Source of the DNA: Nesterenkonia aurantiaca
Lineage (GTDB): Bacteria > Actinomycetota > Actinomycetes > Actinomycetales > Micrococcaceae
Direction of reading: 5' to 3'
NCBI RefSeq assembly: GCF_004364585.1
Contig: NZ_SOAN01000001.1
Coordinates: forward strand, 186,001-250,000
Length of the DNA stretch: 64,000 bases
Of the stretch, positions 1 to 8,035 are shown piece after piece (the first letter of the stretch is position 1; the number at the start of each line of letters is the position of its first letter). The translations under genes were made by a program, and so were the position numbers. The notes under the pieces are model-generated. The model was not told the DNA's origin and ran no database searches. It saw nothing but the letters and a program-made list of their open reading frames with translations.

Positions 1-147
1 GGTCAGCGAGCGCGGCCCGGCTCCTCCCTTCCGCGGGAGACCGCGCGGGAAGACCCACAGATTCGTCCCCAGGTCGGCGTTCCAGTCCATGGACCGGGCC
101 GTCAGCACACGGTCCTGTTCGCCCAGGTAGACCACTCGTGTGCACAT
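1..147 (-). CDS. Linear amide C-N hydrolase, choloylglycine hydrolase family (N-terminal part only)
   Basis: The gene is read leftwards and runs off the left edge, so only the first 49 codons are present. The peptide begins Met-Cys-Thr-Arg-Val-Val-Tyr. In this N-terminal-nucleophile family (penicillin V acylase, bile salt hydrolase) the initiator Met is removed and Cys2 becomes the catalytic nucleophile. The following Thr-Ala-Arg-Ser-Met-Asp-Trp segment (about residues 16-22) matches the family's conserved R-(S/T)-M-D-(W/F) block. Start ATG is at 145-147. It is divergent from the FAD oxidase at 241. The substrate cannot be told from this fragment; acyl-amide hydrolysis is the family reaction. 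Confidence 0.8.
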   Translation of the reverse strand, partial: MCTRVVYLGEQDRVLTARSMDWNADLGTNLWVFPRGLPRKGGAGPRSLT

Positions 148-226
148 CAGACCCGCCTCTCCCCGATCCGGGGCTTTCGTTGGGCCTCAGTGTGTTCCAG
201 GCCATATCCCGAGGTCAACCCTGACC

Positions 227-232
227 TAGACT
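227..232 (+). promoter_or_regulatory. Candidate -10 element (TAGACT) for the FAD oxidase gene
   Basis: TAGACT lies 8 nt upstream of the ATG at 241 and there is no purine-rich ribosome binding site between them. This is the usual geometry of a leaderless actinobacterial transcript. I see no convincing -35. Confidence 0.45.
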
Positions 233-240
233 CAGCTTCC

Positions 241-1728
241 ATGACCGCTTCTGACCCTGATATCCCGATGATCCTGCGCGGCGCCTTTGCGTCGCATGCC
301 TTGAGCACCGACCCGGCTGAGCTTGACGCCCATTCGGTGGACAAGGGGCCGCTGGAGCACTGGCAGGTGCACCGACCGCGCGCTGTGGTCTTCCCTGAAT
401 CGACCCAGGACGTGCAGAAGCTGGTGCGACTCTCGGCCGAACACGGGTTCGCGCTGATCACCCGCGGCGCCGGGACCTCCGTCTCCGGCGGGGCGAACAC
501 CACCGAGGGATCCGTGGTGCTGAACCTGGCCCGGATGAACCGGATCCTGGCAATGCGGCCGGAGGACGAGGTCGCCGTGGTCGAACCAGGTGTGATCAAC
601 GCCGACCTCAACGCTGCCGCCGCGGAGCACGGGCTGATGTACGCCCCTGACCCGGCGAGCTACCGCATCTCCACCATCGGAGGCAACGTCGCCACCAACG
701 CCGGCGGCCTGCGCTGCGCCAAATACGGGGTGACTCGGGACTCGGTGCTGGCCCTGGACGTGGTCCTCGCCGACGGCACACTGATCCATACCGGCCAGGC
801 CACCTTCAAAGGTGTCGCCGGCTACGACCTGACCAGCCTGTTCGTCGGGTCCGAGGGAACCCTGGGCATCGTCGTCGGGGTCACCGTGCGACTGCGCCAT
901 CTGAGTGAGCACACCGAGACCATCGCGGCGTTCTTCGAGGAGCTGACCACCGCCGCCCAGGGAGTCCTGGAGATCGGCAAGGCCCGGGTGCAGCCGGCGA
1001 TCACCGAGCTGCTGGACCACAACACCATGCTCGCCCTGGATGAGGCCCAGGGCTCGGATCTGGCGGGGCGGGGCAACACGCTGCTGCTGATCCAGACCGA
1101 TGGCCACGGTGCGGCCATCGAGGCCGAGATCATCCGCGAGGTGCTGCGCGGCCTCGGCGCGTTGGTCAGCGACCCCGGCTCCACCGAGTCCGAGCGGCTG
1201 ATCGAGCTGCGTCGGCACGCCCGCGGCGACGGGGTCGTCACCGAGGTGCGCGTGGGTGAGGATGTCGCAGTCCCGCGCTCGAAGCTGGTGGACTACATCC
1301 GCGCCATCGAAGGCCTCGCCCAGGAGCACCAGGTCCAGCTCAAGGTGGTCGCGCACGCCGGAGACGGCAACCTGCATCCCACCTTCAGCGTCCCCAGCGC
1401 CGAGCTGAGCCCCGGCACCGCCCCCGAGACCACAGCCAACGACGACGCCGCCTCCGCCGCTCGGCCCGAGGGCACCTCAGTGACGGTCGATCCCGCAGCG
1501 GATGATCCTGCGGCATCGGCCATGCTGCGGCTGAATGCGGCGCTGGACGGCTCGGTTCGGCTCGCGCTGGAGATGGGCGGGACCATCAGCGGAGAGCACG
1601 GGATCGGCACCTATAAGCTGCGCTGGCTGGACTGGGAGCAGTCCGAGGAGGTCATCGCGGTGCAGCGCCGGATCAAGGATGTGTTCGACCCGGAGCACAG
1701 GCTCAATCCTGGGCGGGCGATCCTGTAG
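241..1728 (+). CDS. FAD-binding oxidase, glycolate oxidase GlcD / D-lactate dehydrogenase type
   Basis: A 495-residue flavoprotein predicted to oxidise a 2-hydroxy acid (glycolate or D-lactate type). The N-terminal FAD-binding type 4 domain carries Arg-Gly-Ala-Gly-Thr-Ser-Val-Ser-Gly-Gly at residues 75-84 and a Gly-Gly-Leu-Arg-Cys-Ala-Lys-Tyr-Gly block near 158. The C-terminal FAD-linked oxidase domain has His-Ala-Gly-Asp-Gly-Asn-Leu-His-Pro near 371 and Gly-Glu-His-Gly-Ile-Gly near 451, the active-site motifs of GlcD and Dld2. An Ala/Pro/Thr-rich insert of about 40 residues separates these two motifs and is unusual for the family. I chose ATG 241 because a -10 element sits just upstream; an in-frame GTG at 190 is possible. 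No glcE or glcF partner is adjacent, which favours a stand-alone enzyme. Its 3' end overlaps the convergent gene by 26 nt. Confidence 0.85.
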   Translation: MTASDPDIPMILRGAFASHALSTDPAELDAHSVDKGPLEHWQVHRPRAVVFPESTQDVQKLVRLSAEHGFALITRGAGTSVSGGANTTEGSVVLNLARMNRILAMRPEDEVAVVEPGVINADLNAAAAEHGLMYAPDPASYRISTIGGNVATNAGGLRCAKYGVTRDSVLALDVVLADGTLIHTGQATFKGVAGYDLTSLFVGSEGTLGIVVGVTVRLRHLSEHTETIAAFFEELTTAAQGVLEIGKARVQPAITELLDHNTMLALDEAQGSDLAGRGNTLLLIQTDGHGAAIEAEIIREVLRGLGALVSDPGSTESERLIELRRHARGDGVVTEVRVGEDVAVPRSKLVDYIRAIEGLAQEHQVQLKVVAHAGDGNLHPTFSVPSAELSPGTAPETTANDDAASAARPEGTSVTVDPAADDPAASAMLRLNAALDGSVRLALEMGGTISGEHGIGTYKLRWLDWEQSEEVIAVQRRIKDVFDPEHRLNPGRAIL

Positions 1729-3790
1729 CCGCGCAGCCCGGACCGATGAGGATCGCGCGGGCCGCGGCGTCTGCGTCCGCGAGCGATCGGGCCGAGGAGT
1801 CCACGTCCCCGCCGGCCTCGGCAGCGATAGCGGTGCCCCATTGGACCGAGCTGAGCTGCAGGCCGAGCACGTAGATCTCCTCCGGCTCGGCGCGGTCCAT
1901 CGGGATCAGTCGATGCGGGACGGTGGTCACGTCGAAGCCCTTGCCTGCCCTTGGCGCCCCCGAGGCGTCGACAAGTTCCCGCGGCCGGGCAAGACCCCCG
2001 CGCAGCAGTCCTGCCACCAGGGGTGACCGGGAGAGCTGGACGCGATTCGCGGGCATCATCGCCTCGAGCAGCCAGCGCCCCTGGTAGGCCGGGGCGGCGA
2101 CCGCCGGAGATTCAGCCGTGTAGAACCCGGTCTCTCGGTCCACGTCGAAGATCGGCTCCGGTCCGAGGAACTCGACGACTCCGGCCCGGGTGAGCGCGGC
2201 GAGCTCCTCGATCCGTTGCAGCGGCGGACCGCTGGCCAGGCCCTCCACCAGAGATTCGAACCAGCCCTCGATCTCGCTGATCTGGCTGGACTGGGACACC
2301 CGGCCCTGACTGATCAGCGCCTTGACCTCCATCCGGGCCAGGTGCAGCGCGCCGATCGCCATCTTCACCGGGCTGCGCACCCCGGCAGCGGAGGTCGCGG
2401 CGTCGTCCTCGAGATAGGCGCTCATGTGCTCCTGGTACTGCTCGGCGGATTCGAAGGTCAGCCCGCCGAAGGGCCTGCCGAGCGAGCGGATGTCGAACCA
2501 GAGCACGTCAGGAGCGAGCTCGCGCAGCAGCCGCTGGCCGCGGGTCTGCAGCACGGCCTCACCGAGATGGGCGTCCGCGAGCAGCTCATCCAGCGCGCTG
2601 GAGAACTCCGGGCCAAAGAGCTGCGGAGCGAGCTCCACCAGAGTCCGGTAGTAGGTGCGCAGCACATCGCGCTGGATCAGCGGCCACAGGTGGGCGGAGA
2701 AGTCGAGCAGGTCGTGGCGCCGTTCAGCCTCCGCCACCGCCACAGGATTCAAGTGGTGAAGCGTGATCCCCACCGGGGCGAAGCCCGGCGATTCGGTGAG
2801 CGCAGTGGACTTGGCCCGGTACGGGGTGCCGCGCCGCGACCCGGCGACCAGATGCGGCTCATCCCCCGTGGCGAGGTACTCCAACCGCTGCCCGGCCGGA
2901 CGGTCGGCGTGTTCATGGAACACTCCTCCGCGGCCGACGCTGGCTTGGATCATCAGGTCGAAGAAGTTCAACCCCATCCCCCGGACCAGGACGTTCTCCC
3001 CCGCGGGCAGCGAGTAGTAGTCCACCTCGGTGGGGATCGCCGGCGGCTGGTAGTGCAGTCCGAGCTGTTCGGCGACCTCGGTGAAGTGCTCCCCGGATTC
3101 ATTCAATCCGGCCGGGATGTGTCCCAGCGCCAGCACCACCTGATCGACCCTGAGCGGTTCATCCCGGATCTGAGCCTCGCCGTTCTGAGCATTGCGGATC
3201 TGTGCATCGCGGAGCGGGCTGGCCGCGCCGGCGGGGCTGAGCATCAGCTGGTACCCGGCGTCGGCGCGCTGCAGCTCGGTGACCTCGGCGCTGAGGTGCT
3301 CCACGGTGATCCCGGGCTGACGCTCCAGGCCGGCGCAGACCTCGGCATGAAGCCAGCTCAGGTACTGCCCGTAGGCGGCGCGGGTCGGGTAGTCGGTGTC
3401 GGTCCCGCCGTGGTCGATCCCTCTCAGGACCGGGGGCTCGAAGCTGTCGACACGCACCGAGGTGGCGGTCTCCTCGGCCTCGTGCTCGTGCCGCCACTGC
3501 GCGAAGGAACGGGACACCGAGGACGCCGGCAGCTGGACCTGGGTCGCGCCGGCTGGCGCCGCGGTAGGAAAGCTGGCAGGGGTGTTCATCAGGTACAGCG
3601 GCGACTGCTGCGGATTCCACACGCGGCCGGGACCATGAGGTGCCGGATCGATGATCAGGATGCGCAGCCGGGGCGTCCGGGCAGCGGCCGTGCCGTGTTC
3701 CAGCGCGGCGAGCAGCCGCTCCAGGAACGAGGTGCCGCGGGGTCCGGCGCCGATCAGCGCGACGCTGCGATCCTCGGTCTGGCGGGGCAT
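1703..3790 (-). CDS. FAD/NAD(P)-binding protein (NAD_binding_9 type, unknown substrate)
   Basis: A 695-residue cytosolic protein with an N-terminal dinucleotide fold: Gly-Ala-Gly-Pro-Arg-Gly at residues 14-19 follows a short hydrophobic strand. A Pro-Gly-x-Val-Trp segment and Leu-Met-Asn-Thr-Pro come in the first 80 residues, as in the large FAD/NAD(P)-binding proteins of Pfam NAD_binding_9. These are found singly in actinobacteria and have no settled reaction. A second Gly-Met-Gly-Leu-Asn-Phe-Phe-Asp segment near residue 270 is also typical. The start is ATG 3788-3790. The stop lies inside the 3' end of the convergent FAD oxidase gene. I cannot assign a substrate; hydroxylase- or N-oxidase-like activity is only a possibility. 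Confidence 0.75.
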   Translation of the reverse strand: MPRQTEDRSVALIGAGPRGTSFLERLLAALEHGTAAARTPRLRILIIDPAPHGPGRVWNPQQSPLYLMNTPASFPTAAPAGATQVQLPASSVSRSFAQWRHEHEAEETATSVRVDSFEPPVLRGIDHGGTDTDYPTRAAYGQYLSWLHAEVCAGLERQPGITVEHLSAEVTELQRADAGYQLMLSPAGAASPLRDAQIRNAQNGEAQIRDEPLRVDQVVLALGHIPAGLNESGEHFTEVAEQLGLHYQPPAIPTEVDYYSLPAGENVLVRGMGLNFFDLMIQASVGRGGVFHEHADRPAGQRLEYLATGDEPHLVAGSRRGTPYRAKSTALTESPGFAPVGITLHHLNPVAVAEAERRHDLLDFSAHLWPLIQRDVLRTYYRTLVELAPQLFGPEFSSALDELLADAHLGEAVLQTRGQRLLRELAPDVLWFDIRSLGRPFGGLTFESAEQYQEHMSAYLEDDAATSAAGVRSPVKMAIGALHLARMEVKALISQGRVSQSSQISEIEGWFESLVEGLASGPPLQRIEELAALTRAGVVEFLGPEPIFDVDRETGFYTAESPAVAAPAYQGRWLLEAMMPANRVQLSRSPLVAGLLRGGLARPRELVDASGAPRAGKGFDVTTVPHRLIPMDRAEPEEIYVLGLQLSSVQWGTAIAAEAGGDVDSSARSLADADAAARAILIGPGCAATGSPAQD

Positions 3791-3858
3791 GGGCGGCGGA
3801 TTCTCCTGATGGATTCTTCGAGTATCGGGTCCCGACCAGGGTACTGCGAGCGCGCGCT

Positions 3859-3888
3859 TTGTCAGTTTCCTGGACGAACCGCTAGTCT
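3859..3888 (+). promoter_or_regulatory. Candidate sigma-70-type promoter of the tRNA-Ser gene
   Basis: TTGTCA at 3859-3864 and TAGTCT at 3883-3888 are separated by 18 nt. The mature tRNA begins 41 nt after the -10 element, a plausible 5' leader for RNase P processing. Confidence 0.55.
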
Positions 3889-3929
3889 AGACGGGCGCAT
3901 GAGAACGGTTCGCCGGATTCGTGGGCACA

Positions 3930-4018
3930 GGAGGCGTGCCAGAGCGGCCGAATGGGCTTCACTGCTAATGAAGTGTCCGCCTCAAAGCGGACCGGGAGTT
4001 CAAATCTCCCCGCCTCCG
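3930..4018 (+). tRNA. tRNA-Ser (anticodon GCT)
   Basis: The acceptor stem pairs GGAGGCG (3930-3936) with CGCCTCC (4011-4017), followed by discriminator G. The anticodon stem CTTCA/TGAAG (3957-3961 and 3969-3973) holds the 7-nt loop CTGCTAA with anticodon GCT at 3964-3966, which reads AGC and AGU. The long variable arm (GTCCGC...GCGGAC) is the class II hallmark of tRNA-Ser. The T arm contains GTTCAAATC. CCA is not encoded. Confidence 0.96.
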
Positions 4019-4030
4019 CCCTTTTTGTGA

Positions 4031-4072
4031 AGAAGAACCCCCGTCGGGAGCAGTCCTGGCGGGGGTTCTTCT
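4031..4072. terminator. Strong hairpin between tRNA-Ser and the convergent lipoprotein gene
   Basis: A perfect 13-bp stem AGAAGAACCCCCG / CGGGGGTTCTTCT (4031-4043 and 4060-4072) encloses a 16-nt loop. It lies 13 nt after the tRNA and about 36 nt beyond the stop of the minus-strand gene, so it can serve both. No clear T-run follows on either strand; T-poor terminators are common in high-GC actinobacteria. Confidence 0.65.
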
Positions 4073-4107
4073 GCGTCGGCCTCCCGGCCGGTACGGGGCG
4101 TCGGGAT

Positions 4108-4953
4108 CTACTCCTGGGCGATGTCCACCACGATGCGCACCGGATCCGTCAGCTGCTGGACCCGGAAGTCGCGCTGCTGATCGAGGCTGATCAGCACCTG
4201 GCTCTCCCCGCCTGCCAGCTCCCCAGGCTGAATCTCGCGCACCATCGCCGCGTCGGTCTCAGGACTCCAGGCCTCGCTCCAGGCGGCGGCCTCGGCGTCG
4301 GGGCCTCCGGTGGTGCCGAGCACGTCGATCAGCAGCATCGCCTCCACCGCGCCGTCCTGCACCTCGGTGAAGCCCGTTCCCTGCTCACCCGGCTCGATGT
4401 ACTGGGCCTGGTGCGCCAGGCCGGTGTCCAGGGCGTATTCCAGCACGATCCGCTCATAGCCCGCATGCGAGCCGAGCCGGATCTCGCTGAGCACCTGAAC
4501 CGTGTCATGGCTGACGTCGAGCATGAAGTCCGCGTAGTCCTCGCTGGGCTGGGGCTGTGTGCTGAAATCGCTGAGGTCGGCCGCCTCGGGGGCCTCCTCT
4601 TCGGACGCCTCGTCGGTGTCGGCCTCGTCGGTGTCGGCCTCGTCGGTGTCGGGCTCGTCGGTCTCCGCCGCGTCGGCGTCTGACTCGTCGGCGTCGGGCT
4701 CGTCGGTCTCGGGATCGCTGCCGCCCTCGTCCACGGCTGGCTGCTCAGACTCGTCTGCATCGGCGCCACTGCTCGGTTCGGCAGACCCATCCGTCTCGGC
4801 TGACTCGGTGGGCTCTGCAGATTCCTCAGCCTGCCCTGCGCTGTGCTGCGTCGGATCGTCCTGGGGCAGCTCGTCCTCCGGGGAACCGCAGCTGCTCAGG
4901 GCCAGCGCTGCGGCGATCGCCGCGGTGGGCAGGAATGCGTCTCTGGGGCTCAT
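4108..4953 (-). CDS. AMIN-like domain lipoprotein with acidic linker
   Basis: A 281-residue predicted lipoprotein. The signal peptide ends in a lipobox Leu-Ser-Ser-Cys with the lipidated Cys at residue 22, so the protein should be anchored outside the cytoplasmic membrane. Residues 25-150 are a very acidic low-complexity linker of Asp, Glu, Ser, Thr and Pro, including repeated Asp-Glu-Ala-Asp-Thr units. Residues 155-281 form a compact domain with alternating strands ending in Val-Arg-Ile-Val-Val-Asp-Ile, resembling the AMIN-like domain of actinobacterial lipoproteins. Function is unknown; cell-wall binding is inferred from the AMIN relation. ATG 4951-4953 is the only start that keeps the signal peptide. 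It is a single gene between a tRNA and an epimerase gene. Confidence 0.8.
   Translation of the reverse strand: MSPRDAFLPTAAIAAALALSSCGSPEDELPQDDPTQHSAGQAEESAEPTESAETDGSAEPSSGADADESEQPAVDEGGSDPETDEPDADESDADAAETDEPDTDEADTDEADTDEASEEEAPEAADLSDFSTQPQPSEDYADFMLDVSHDTVQVLSEIRLGSHAGYERIVLEYALDTGLAHQAQYIEPGEQGTGFTEVQDGAVEAMLLIDVLGTTGGPDAEAAAWSEAWSPETDAAMVREIQPGELAGGESQVLISLDQQRDFRVQQLTDPVRIVVDIAQE
4607..4651. repeat. Three perfect 15-bp tandem copies inside the lipoprotein linker
   Basis: The unit GCCTCGTCGGTGTCG occurs at 4607-4621, 4622-4636 and 4637-4651, followed by degenerate copies. On the coding (minus) strand each unit adds Asp-Glu-Ala-Asp-Thr to the acidic linker. In-frame copy-number change would alter linker length without a frameshift. 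Confidence 0.85.
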
Positions 4954-5044
4954 CGTCCGGCGCTCTTCTCAGGGGTCGGGGTGGGCATCTGCTGTCATCT
5001 CGACTTGTGACCAGCACTGATCACCGTATCCTGCGGGAAATCGT

Positions 5045-5050
5045 TAGGCT
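5045..5050 (+). promoter_or_regulatory. Candidate -10 element (TAGGCT), leaderless start
   Basis: TAGGCT is followed by exactly 6 nt and then ATG 5057. No Shine-Dalgarno sequence is present, so the transcript probably starts at or beside the start codon. Confidence 0.5.
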
Positions 5051-5056
5051 CGGACC

Positions 5057-6052
5057 ATGACTTCCTCCGCCGCCCCGCTGCCCGCCGACTCCTCAGTGCC
5101 GCGTGCCGTGTTGGTGGGATGCGGCGATGTGGGCACCCGGATCGGACACCGGCTTCTCGAGCGCGGCTGGAGCGTCTCGGGCTGGCGACGCAGTCCGGAG
5201 CGCCTGCCTGCGGCCTTCGACGGCGCGGCCATGGACCTCACCGAGGAGTCCAGCATCCCGACGTTGCCCTCCGATACCACGGCAGTGGTCTTCTCCCCCG
5301 CCGCCGGAAGCCGTGACCCGCAGCGTTACGAGCAGGTCTACCTCCGGGGACTCGAACGAGTGCTGGAGCGGATCACGCAGGCAGGTCTCGCCGAGACGGT
5401 GCAGGTGCTCCTGGTCTCCTCCACCTCGGTCCTCGGCGACGCCGCAGGACGGCTGGACGAGTCCGCCGCGCGCACCCCCGCCAGCCCGACCGGTGAGATC
5501 CTGGCCCGCACCGAGGCGCTGCTGGAGCAGTGGCGGAGCGCCGGCGCCGAGTCCTCGGGGCGCTCACGCAGCGGCATCCTGCGCCTGGCCGGGATCTACG
5601 GACCGGGCCGGGACCGCCTGATCAAGCAGCTGCGCTCCGGTTCGGTGGGTGAGTCCGCAGGTCAGGACACCCATGAGGCCTGGAGGATCTCAAACCGAGT
5701 CCATTCCGAGGACGCCGCGCGCGCCGCCGTCGAGCTCTTGACCTCCACGGCCCCGCCGGAGCTGGTGCTGGGCGTGGATGAGCTCCCGGTGCCCCTGGGC
5801 GTGGTGCACAACTGGATGGCCGACCAGCTGGAACTTCCCCGACCGTGGAGCGATCCGCGACTGGATCCCGCGGTGCTGGACTCGCTGCCCTCGAACTCGC
5901 CGGTCCGCCAGCGCACCGACGCCCTGTTCGATTCCGCGCTGCTGCGCGCGGGCCACGGCAAAGCCCTGGACGGGTCGGTGCTGCATGGTCTGCTCGGCGA
6001 GCTGCTGCACCCGGATTTCCGTTCGGGCTACACCGACGCGCTGCGCCAGTAG
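5057..6052 (+). CDS. NAD-dependent epimerase/dehydratase family protein (YeeZ-like SDR)
   Basis: A 331-residue protein of the extended short-chain dehydrogenase superfamily. The nucleotide-binding Gly-Cys-Gly-Asp-Val-Gly lies at residues 21-26 at the end of the first strand. A Leu-Leu-Val-Ser-Ser-Thr-Ser-Val segment (about 116-123) supplies the conserved Ser, and Arg-Leu-Ala-Gly-Ile-Tyr-Gly-Pro-Gly-Arg (about 178-187) is the classic epimerase motif. The usual Tyr-x-x-x-Lys is not obvious, as in YeeZ-type proteins, so catalysis is uncertain and the substrate is unknown. The gene is monocistronic, downstream of a divergent lipoprotein gene and upstream of the paaI promoter region. Confidence 0.75.
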   Translation: MTSSAAPLPADSSVPRAVLVGCGDVGTRIGHRLLERGWSVSGWRRSPERLPAAFDGAAMDLTEESSIPTLPSDTTAVVFSPAAGSRDPQRYEQVYLRGLERVLERITQAGLAETVQVLLVSSTSVLGDAAGRLDESAARTPASPTGEILARTEALLEQWRSAGAESSGRSRSGILRLAGIYGPGRDRLIKQLRSGSVGESAGQDTHEAWRISNRVHSEDAARAAVELLTSTAPPELVLGVDELPVPLGVVHNWMADQLELPRPWSDPRLDPAVLDSLPSNSPVRQRTDALFDSALLRAGHGKALDGSVLHGLLGELLHPDFRSGYTDALRQ

Positions 6053-6142
6053 GAGCCCCCGGCCGGTTCGGTTCCGACCCCAGCCACGCTGAGTCATGGT
6101 GCTGCCCGGTGGGGCCAGCAGGTGGACCACTGCTATCTGTGC

Positions 6143-6172
6143 TTGACATCACATCCACTCCGGTGCTTGAGT
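6143..6172 (+). promoter_or_regulatory. Candidate promoter of paaI-paaK
   Basis: A consensus -35 TTGACA at 6143-6148 is followed after 18 nt by TTGAGT at 6167-6172. The -10 is weak. The PaaR-type palindrome begins 7 nt downstream, covering the expected transcription start, which suits repression by blocking initiation. Confidence 0.5.
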
Positions 6173-6178
6173 TTACTT

Positions 6179-6196
6179 ACTGACCATTCGGTCTGG
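6179..6196. promoter_or_regulatory. PaaR-type operator upstream of paaI
   Basis: ACTGACCATTCGGTCTGG aligns with the four other sites in the window; the core is GACC-N4-GGTC. It lies 20 nt before the paaI start codon and is the most divergent copy on the left half (A instead of G at the fifth core base). Confidence 0.75.
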
Positions 6197-6216
6197 AAAT
6201 GCGATGAGGAGCACCG

Positions 6217-6678
6217 ATGACTGAGTCCGCCCAGCTCGCCCCCGAGAGCCTTGACTCGCGCCCCACGGATCGCCCGCGGCACCGAATGCTGGAGAATGAC
6301 CGGGCCTCACAGGCGCTCGGCATCGAGGTGCTCACCGCAGACCCGGGCCACGCCCGGATCAGCATGGAGATCCGCGAAGACATGACCAACGGCTTCGACA
6401 TCGCCCACGGGGGAATGCTCTTCGCCCTGGCAGACACCTGCTTCGCCATGGCCTGCAACCATCCGAGCCTCGACGAGGGCACCATCACCGTGGCCTCCGG
6501 GGTCGACATCAACTTCCTGAAGCCTGCCCTGCTCGGCGAGACGATCACCGCCGAGGCGACCGAAGTGGCGAGCACCGGACGCAGCGGCGTCTACGACGTG
6601 CGAATCACTCGCGGAGACGACCTGCTCGGCGTCTTCCGCGGTCGCTCGCGCACCATCGCCTCCCCCGGAAAGAAGTGA
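6217..6678 (+). CDS. paaI: Phenylacetyl-CoA pathway thioesterase PaaI
   Basis: A 153-residue hotdog-fold thioesterase that hydrolyses stalled ring-hydroxylated phenylacetyl-CoA intermediates and frees CoA. The signature is Asn58-Gly-Phe-Asp-Ile-Ala-His64-Gly-Gly, followed by Leu-Ala-Asp73-Thr-Cys-Phe. These correspond to Asn33, His39, Gly40 and Asp48 of the E. coli enzyme. The N-terminus is about 20 residues longer than the E. coli protein, as in other actinobacterial members. The RBS GAGGAG lies 7 nt before ATG 6217. paaK follows after 4 nt and paaR after that. A PaaR-type operator precedes the gene. Confidence 0.93.
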   Translation: MTESAQLAPESLDSRPTDRPRHRMLENDRASQALGIEVLTADPGHARISMEIREDMTNGFDIAHGGMLFALADTCFAMACNHPSLDEGTITVASGVDINFLKPALLGETITAEATEVASTGRSGVYDVRITRGDDLLGVFRGRSRTIASPGKK

Positions 6679-6682
6679 CCCG

Positions 6683-8014
6683 ATGAGCATCTTGAACACC
6701 GAAACCGCCGCGATCCCCGCCACCGACCCCGGACTGCCCGATGCCCAGGAGCTGATGAGTCGCGAGGAGATCGAGGCGCTCCAGCTCACCCGGCTGCAGC
6801 AGACCCTGCGCCACGCCTACGACAACGTCGCGGCCTACCGTGAGCTCTATGACGCCCACGGCGTCGGCCCGGAGGACCTGCAGACGCTGGAGGACCTTGC
6901 GAAGTTCCCGTTCACGGACAAGGAATTCCTGCGTGCGGCTTACCCGTTCAAGGCCTTCGCCGTGCCCATGGAGCAGATCCGCCGGGTGCACGCATCCTCC
7001 GGCACCACCGGGCGACCCACGGTGGTCGGCTACACCGATGCGGACATCGAGAACTGGGCGACCCTGCTGGCTCGCTGCCTGCGCTACTCCGGGGTCCGCC
7101 CGGGAGACCTGGTGCACAATGCCTACGGCTACGGGCTCTTCACCGGCGGCCTGGGCGCCCACTACGGGATCGAGAAGCTCAAGGCGACCGTGATCCCGAT
7201 GTCGGGGGGCCAGAGCGAGAAGCAGGTCCAGCTCATCCAAGACTTCAAGCCTCGGGTGATCCTGTGCACCCCGACCTACCTGTTGGCCCTGGCCGACGCC
7301 TTCCGCGCCGCCGGGGTGGACCCGCGGGAGACCTCCCTGGAGGTCGCCGTCCTCGGTGCCGAACCGTGGACGGACAAGATGCGCCATGAGATCGAGCAGA
7401 CCTTCGCATTGAAGGCCTGCGACATCTACGGGCTCTCCGAGGTGATGGGCCCCGGCGTCGCCGGTGAATCGGTGGAGCGCCAGGACGGCTCCACCATCTG
7501 GGAAGACCACTTCCGACCGGAGATCATCGACCCGATCAGCGAAGAGGTGCTGCGCACCGGTGAGCACGGCGAACTGGTCTTCACCACGCTGACCAAGCAG
7601 GCGCTGCCGATCATCCGCTACCGCACCCACGACCTGACCCGGCTGCTGCCAGGCTCGGAACGACCGGGGCACCGCCGAATGGGGCGGATCACCGGGCGCA
7701 GCGACGACATGATCATCCTGCGCGGGGTCAACCTCTTCCCCTCCCAGATCGAGGAGATCGCCCTGGAGATCAAGGAGCTCTCACCGCACTTCCAGCTGCG
7801 CCTGGCCCGGCCGGGCAAGATGGATGAGATGACCGTGCACATCGAACGCCGCCCGGAGACCTCCGCGGCGGACGCCGAGACGGCGGGTGCCGAGCTGGCC
7901 CGTCAGATCAAGGTCAAGGTCGGCTCCAACTGCAAGATCAGCGTGGAGGAGCCCGGGTCTCTGGCCCGCTCCTCGGGCAAGCTGCGCCGAATCTATGATC
8001 AGCGACCCCGATAG
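6683..8014 (+). CDS. paaK: Phenylacetate-CoA ligase
   Basis: A 443-residue AMP-forming ligase that converts phenylacetate, ATP and CoA to phenylacetyl-CoA, the entry step of the pathway. The phosphate-binding loop Ser-Ser-Gly-Thr-Thr-Gly-Arg-Pro-Thr lies at residues 105-113. Gly-Leu-Ser-Glu-Val-Met-Gly-Pro-Gly-Val (about 252-261) and Tyr-Arg-Thr-His-Asp-Leu-Thr (about 313-319) are typical of PaaK. The mobile C-terminal AMP-binding domain starts near 335 with Gly-Arg-Ser-Asp-Asp-Met-Ile-Ile-Leu-Arg-Gly-Val-Asn. Length matches the family. It is translationally close to paaI (4-nt gap) and should be in the same transcript. Confidence 0.96.
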   Translation: MSILNTETAAIPATDPGLPDAQELMSREEIEALQLTRLQQTLRHAYDNVAAYRELYDAHGVGPEDLQTLEDLAKFPFTDKEFLRAAYPFKAFAVPMEQIRRVHASSGTTGRPTVVGYTDADIENWATLLARCLRYSGVRPGDLVHNAYGYGLFTGGLGAHYGIEKLKATVIPMSGGQSEKQVQLIQDFKPRVILCTPTYLLALADAFRAAGVDPRETSLEVAVLGAEPWTDKMRHEIEQTFALKACDIYGLSEVMGPGVAGESVERQDGSTIWEDHFRPEIIDPISEEVLRTGEHGELVFTTLTKQALPIIRYRTHDLTRLLPGSERPGHRRMGRITGRSDDMIILRGVNLFPSQIEEIALEIKELSPHFQLRLARPGKMDEMTVHIERRPETSAADAETAGAELARQIKVKVGSNCKISVEEPGSLARSSGKLRRIYDQRPR

Positions 8015-8023
8015 TCCCGCGAC

Positions 8024-8029
8024 TAGTGT
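8024..8029 (+). promoter_or_regulatory. Candidate -10 element (TAGTGT) for paaR
   Basis: TAGTGT is followed by 6 nt and ATG 8036, the same geometry as other presumed leaderless genes here. paaR may therefore have its own weak promoter in addition to readthrough from paaIK. The GGAG at 8030-8033 is too close to the ATG to be a good RBS. Confidence 0.4.
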
Positions 8030-8035
8030 GGAGTC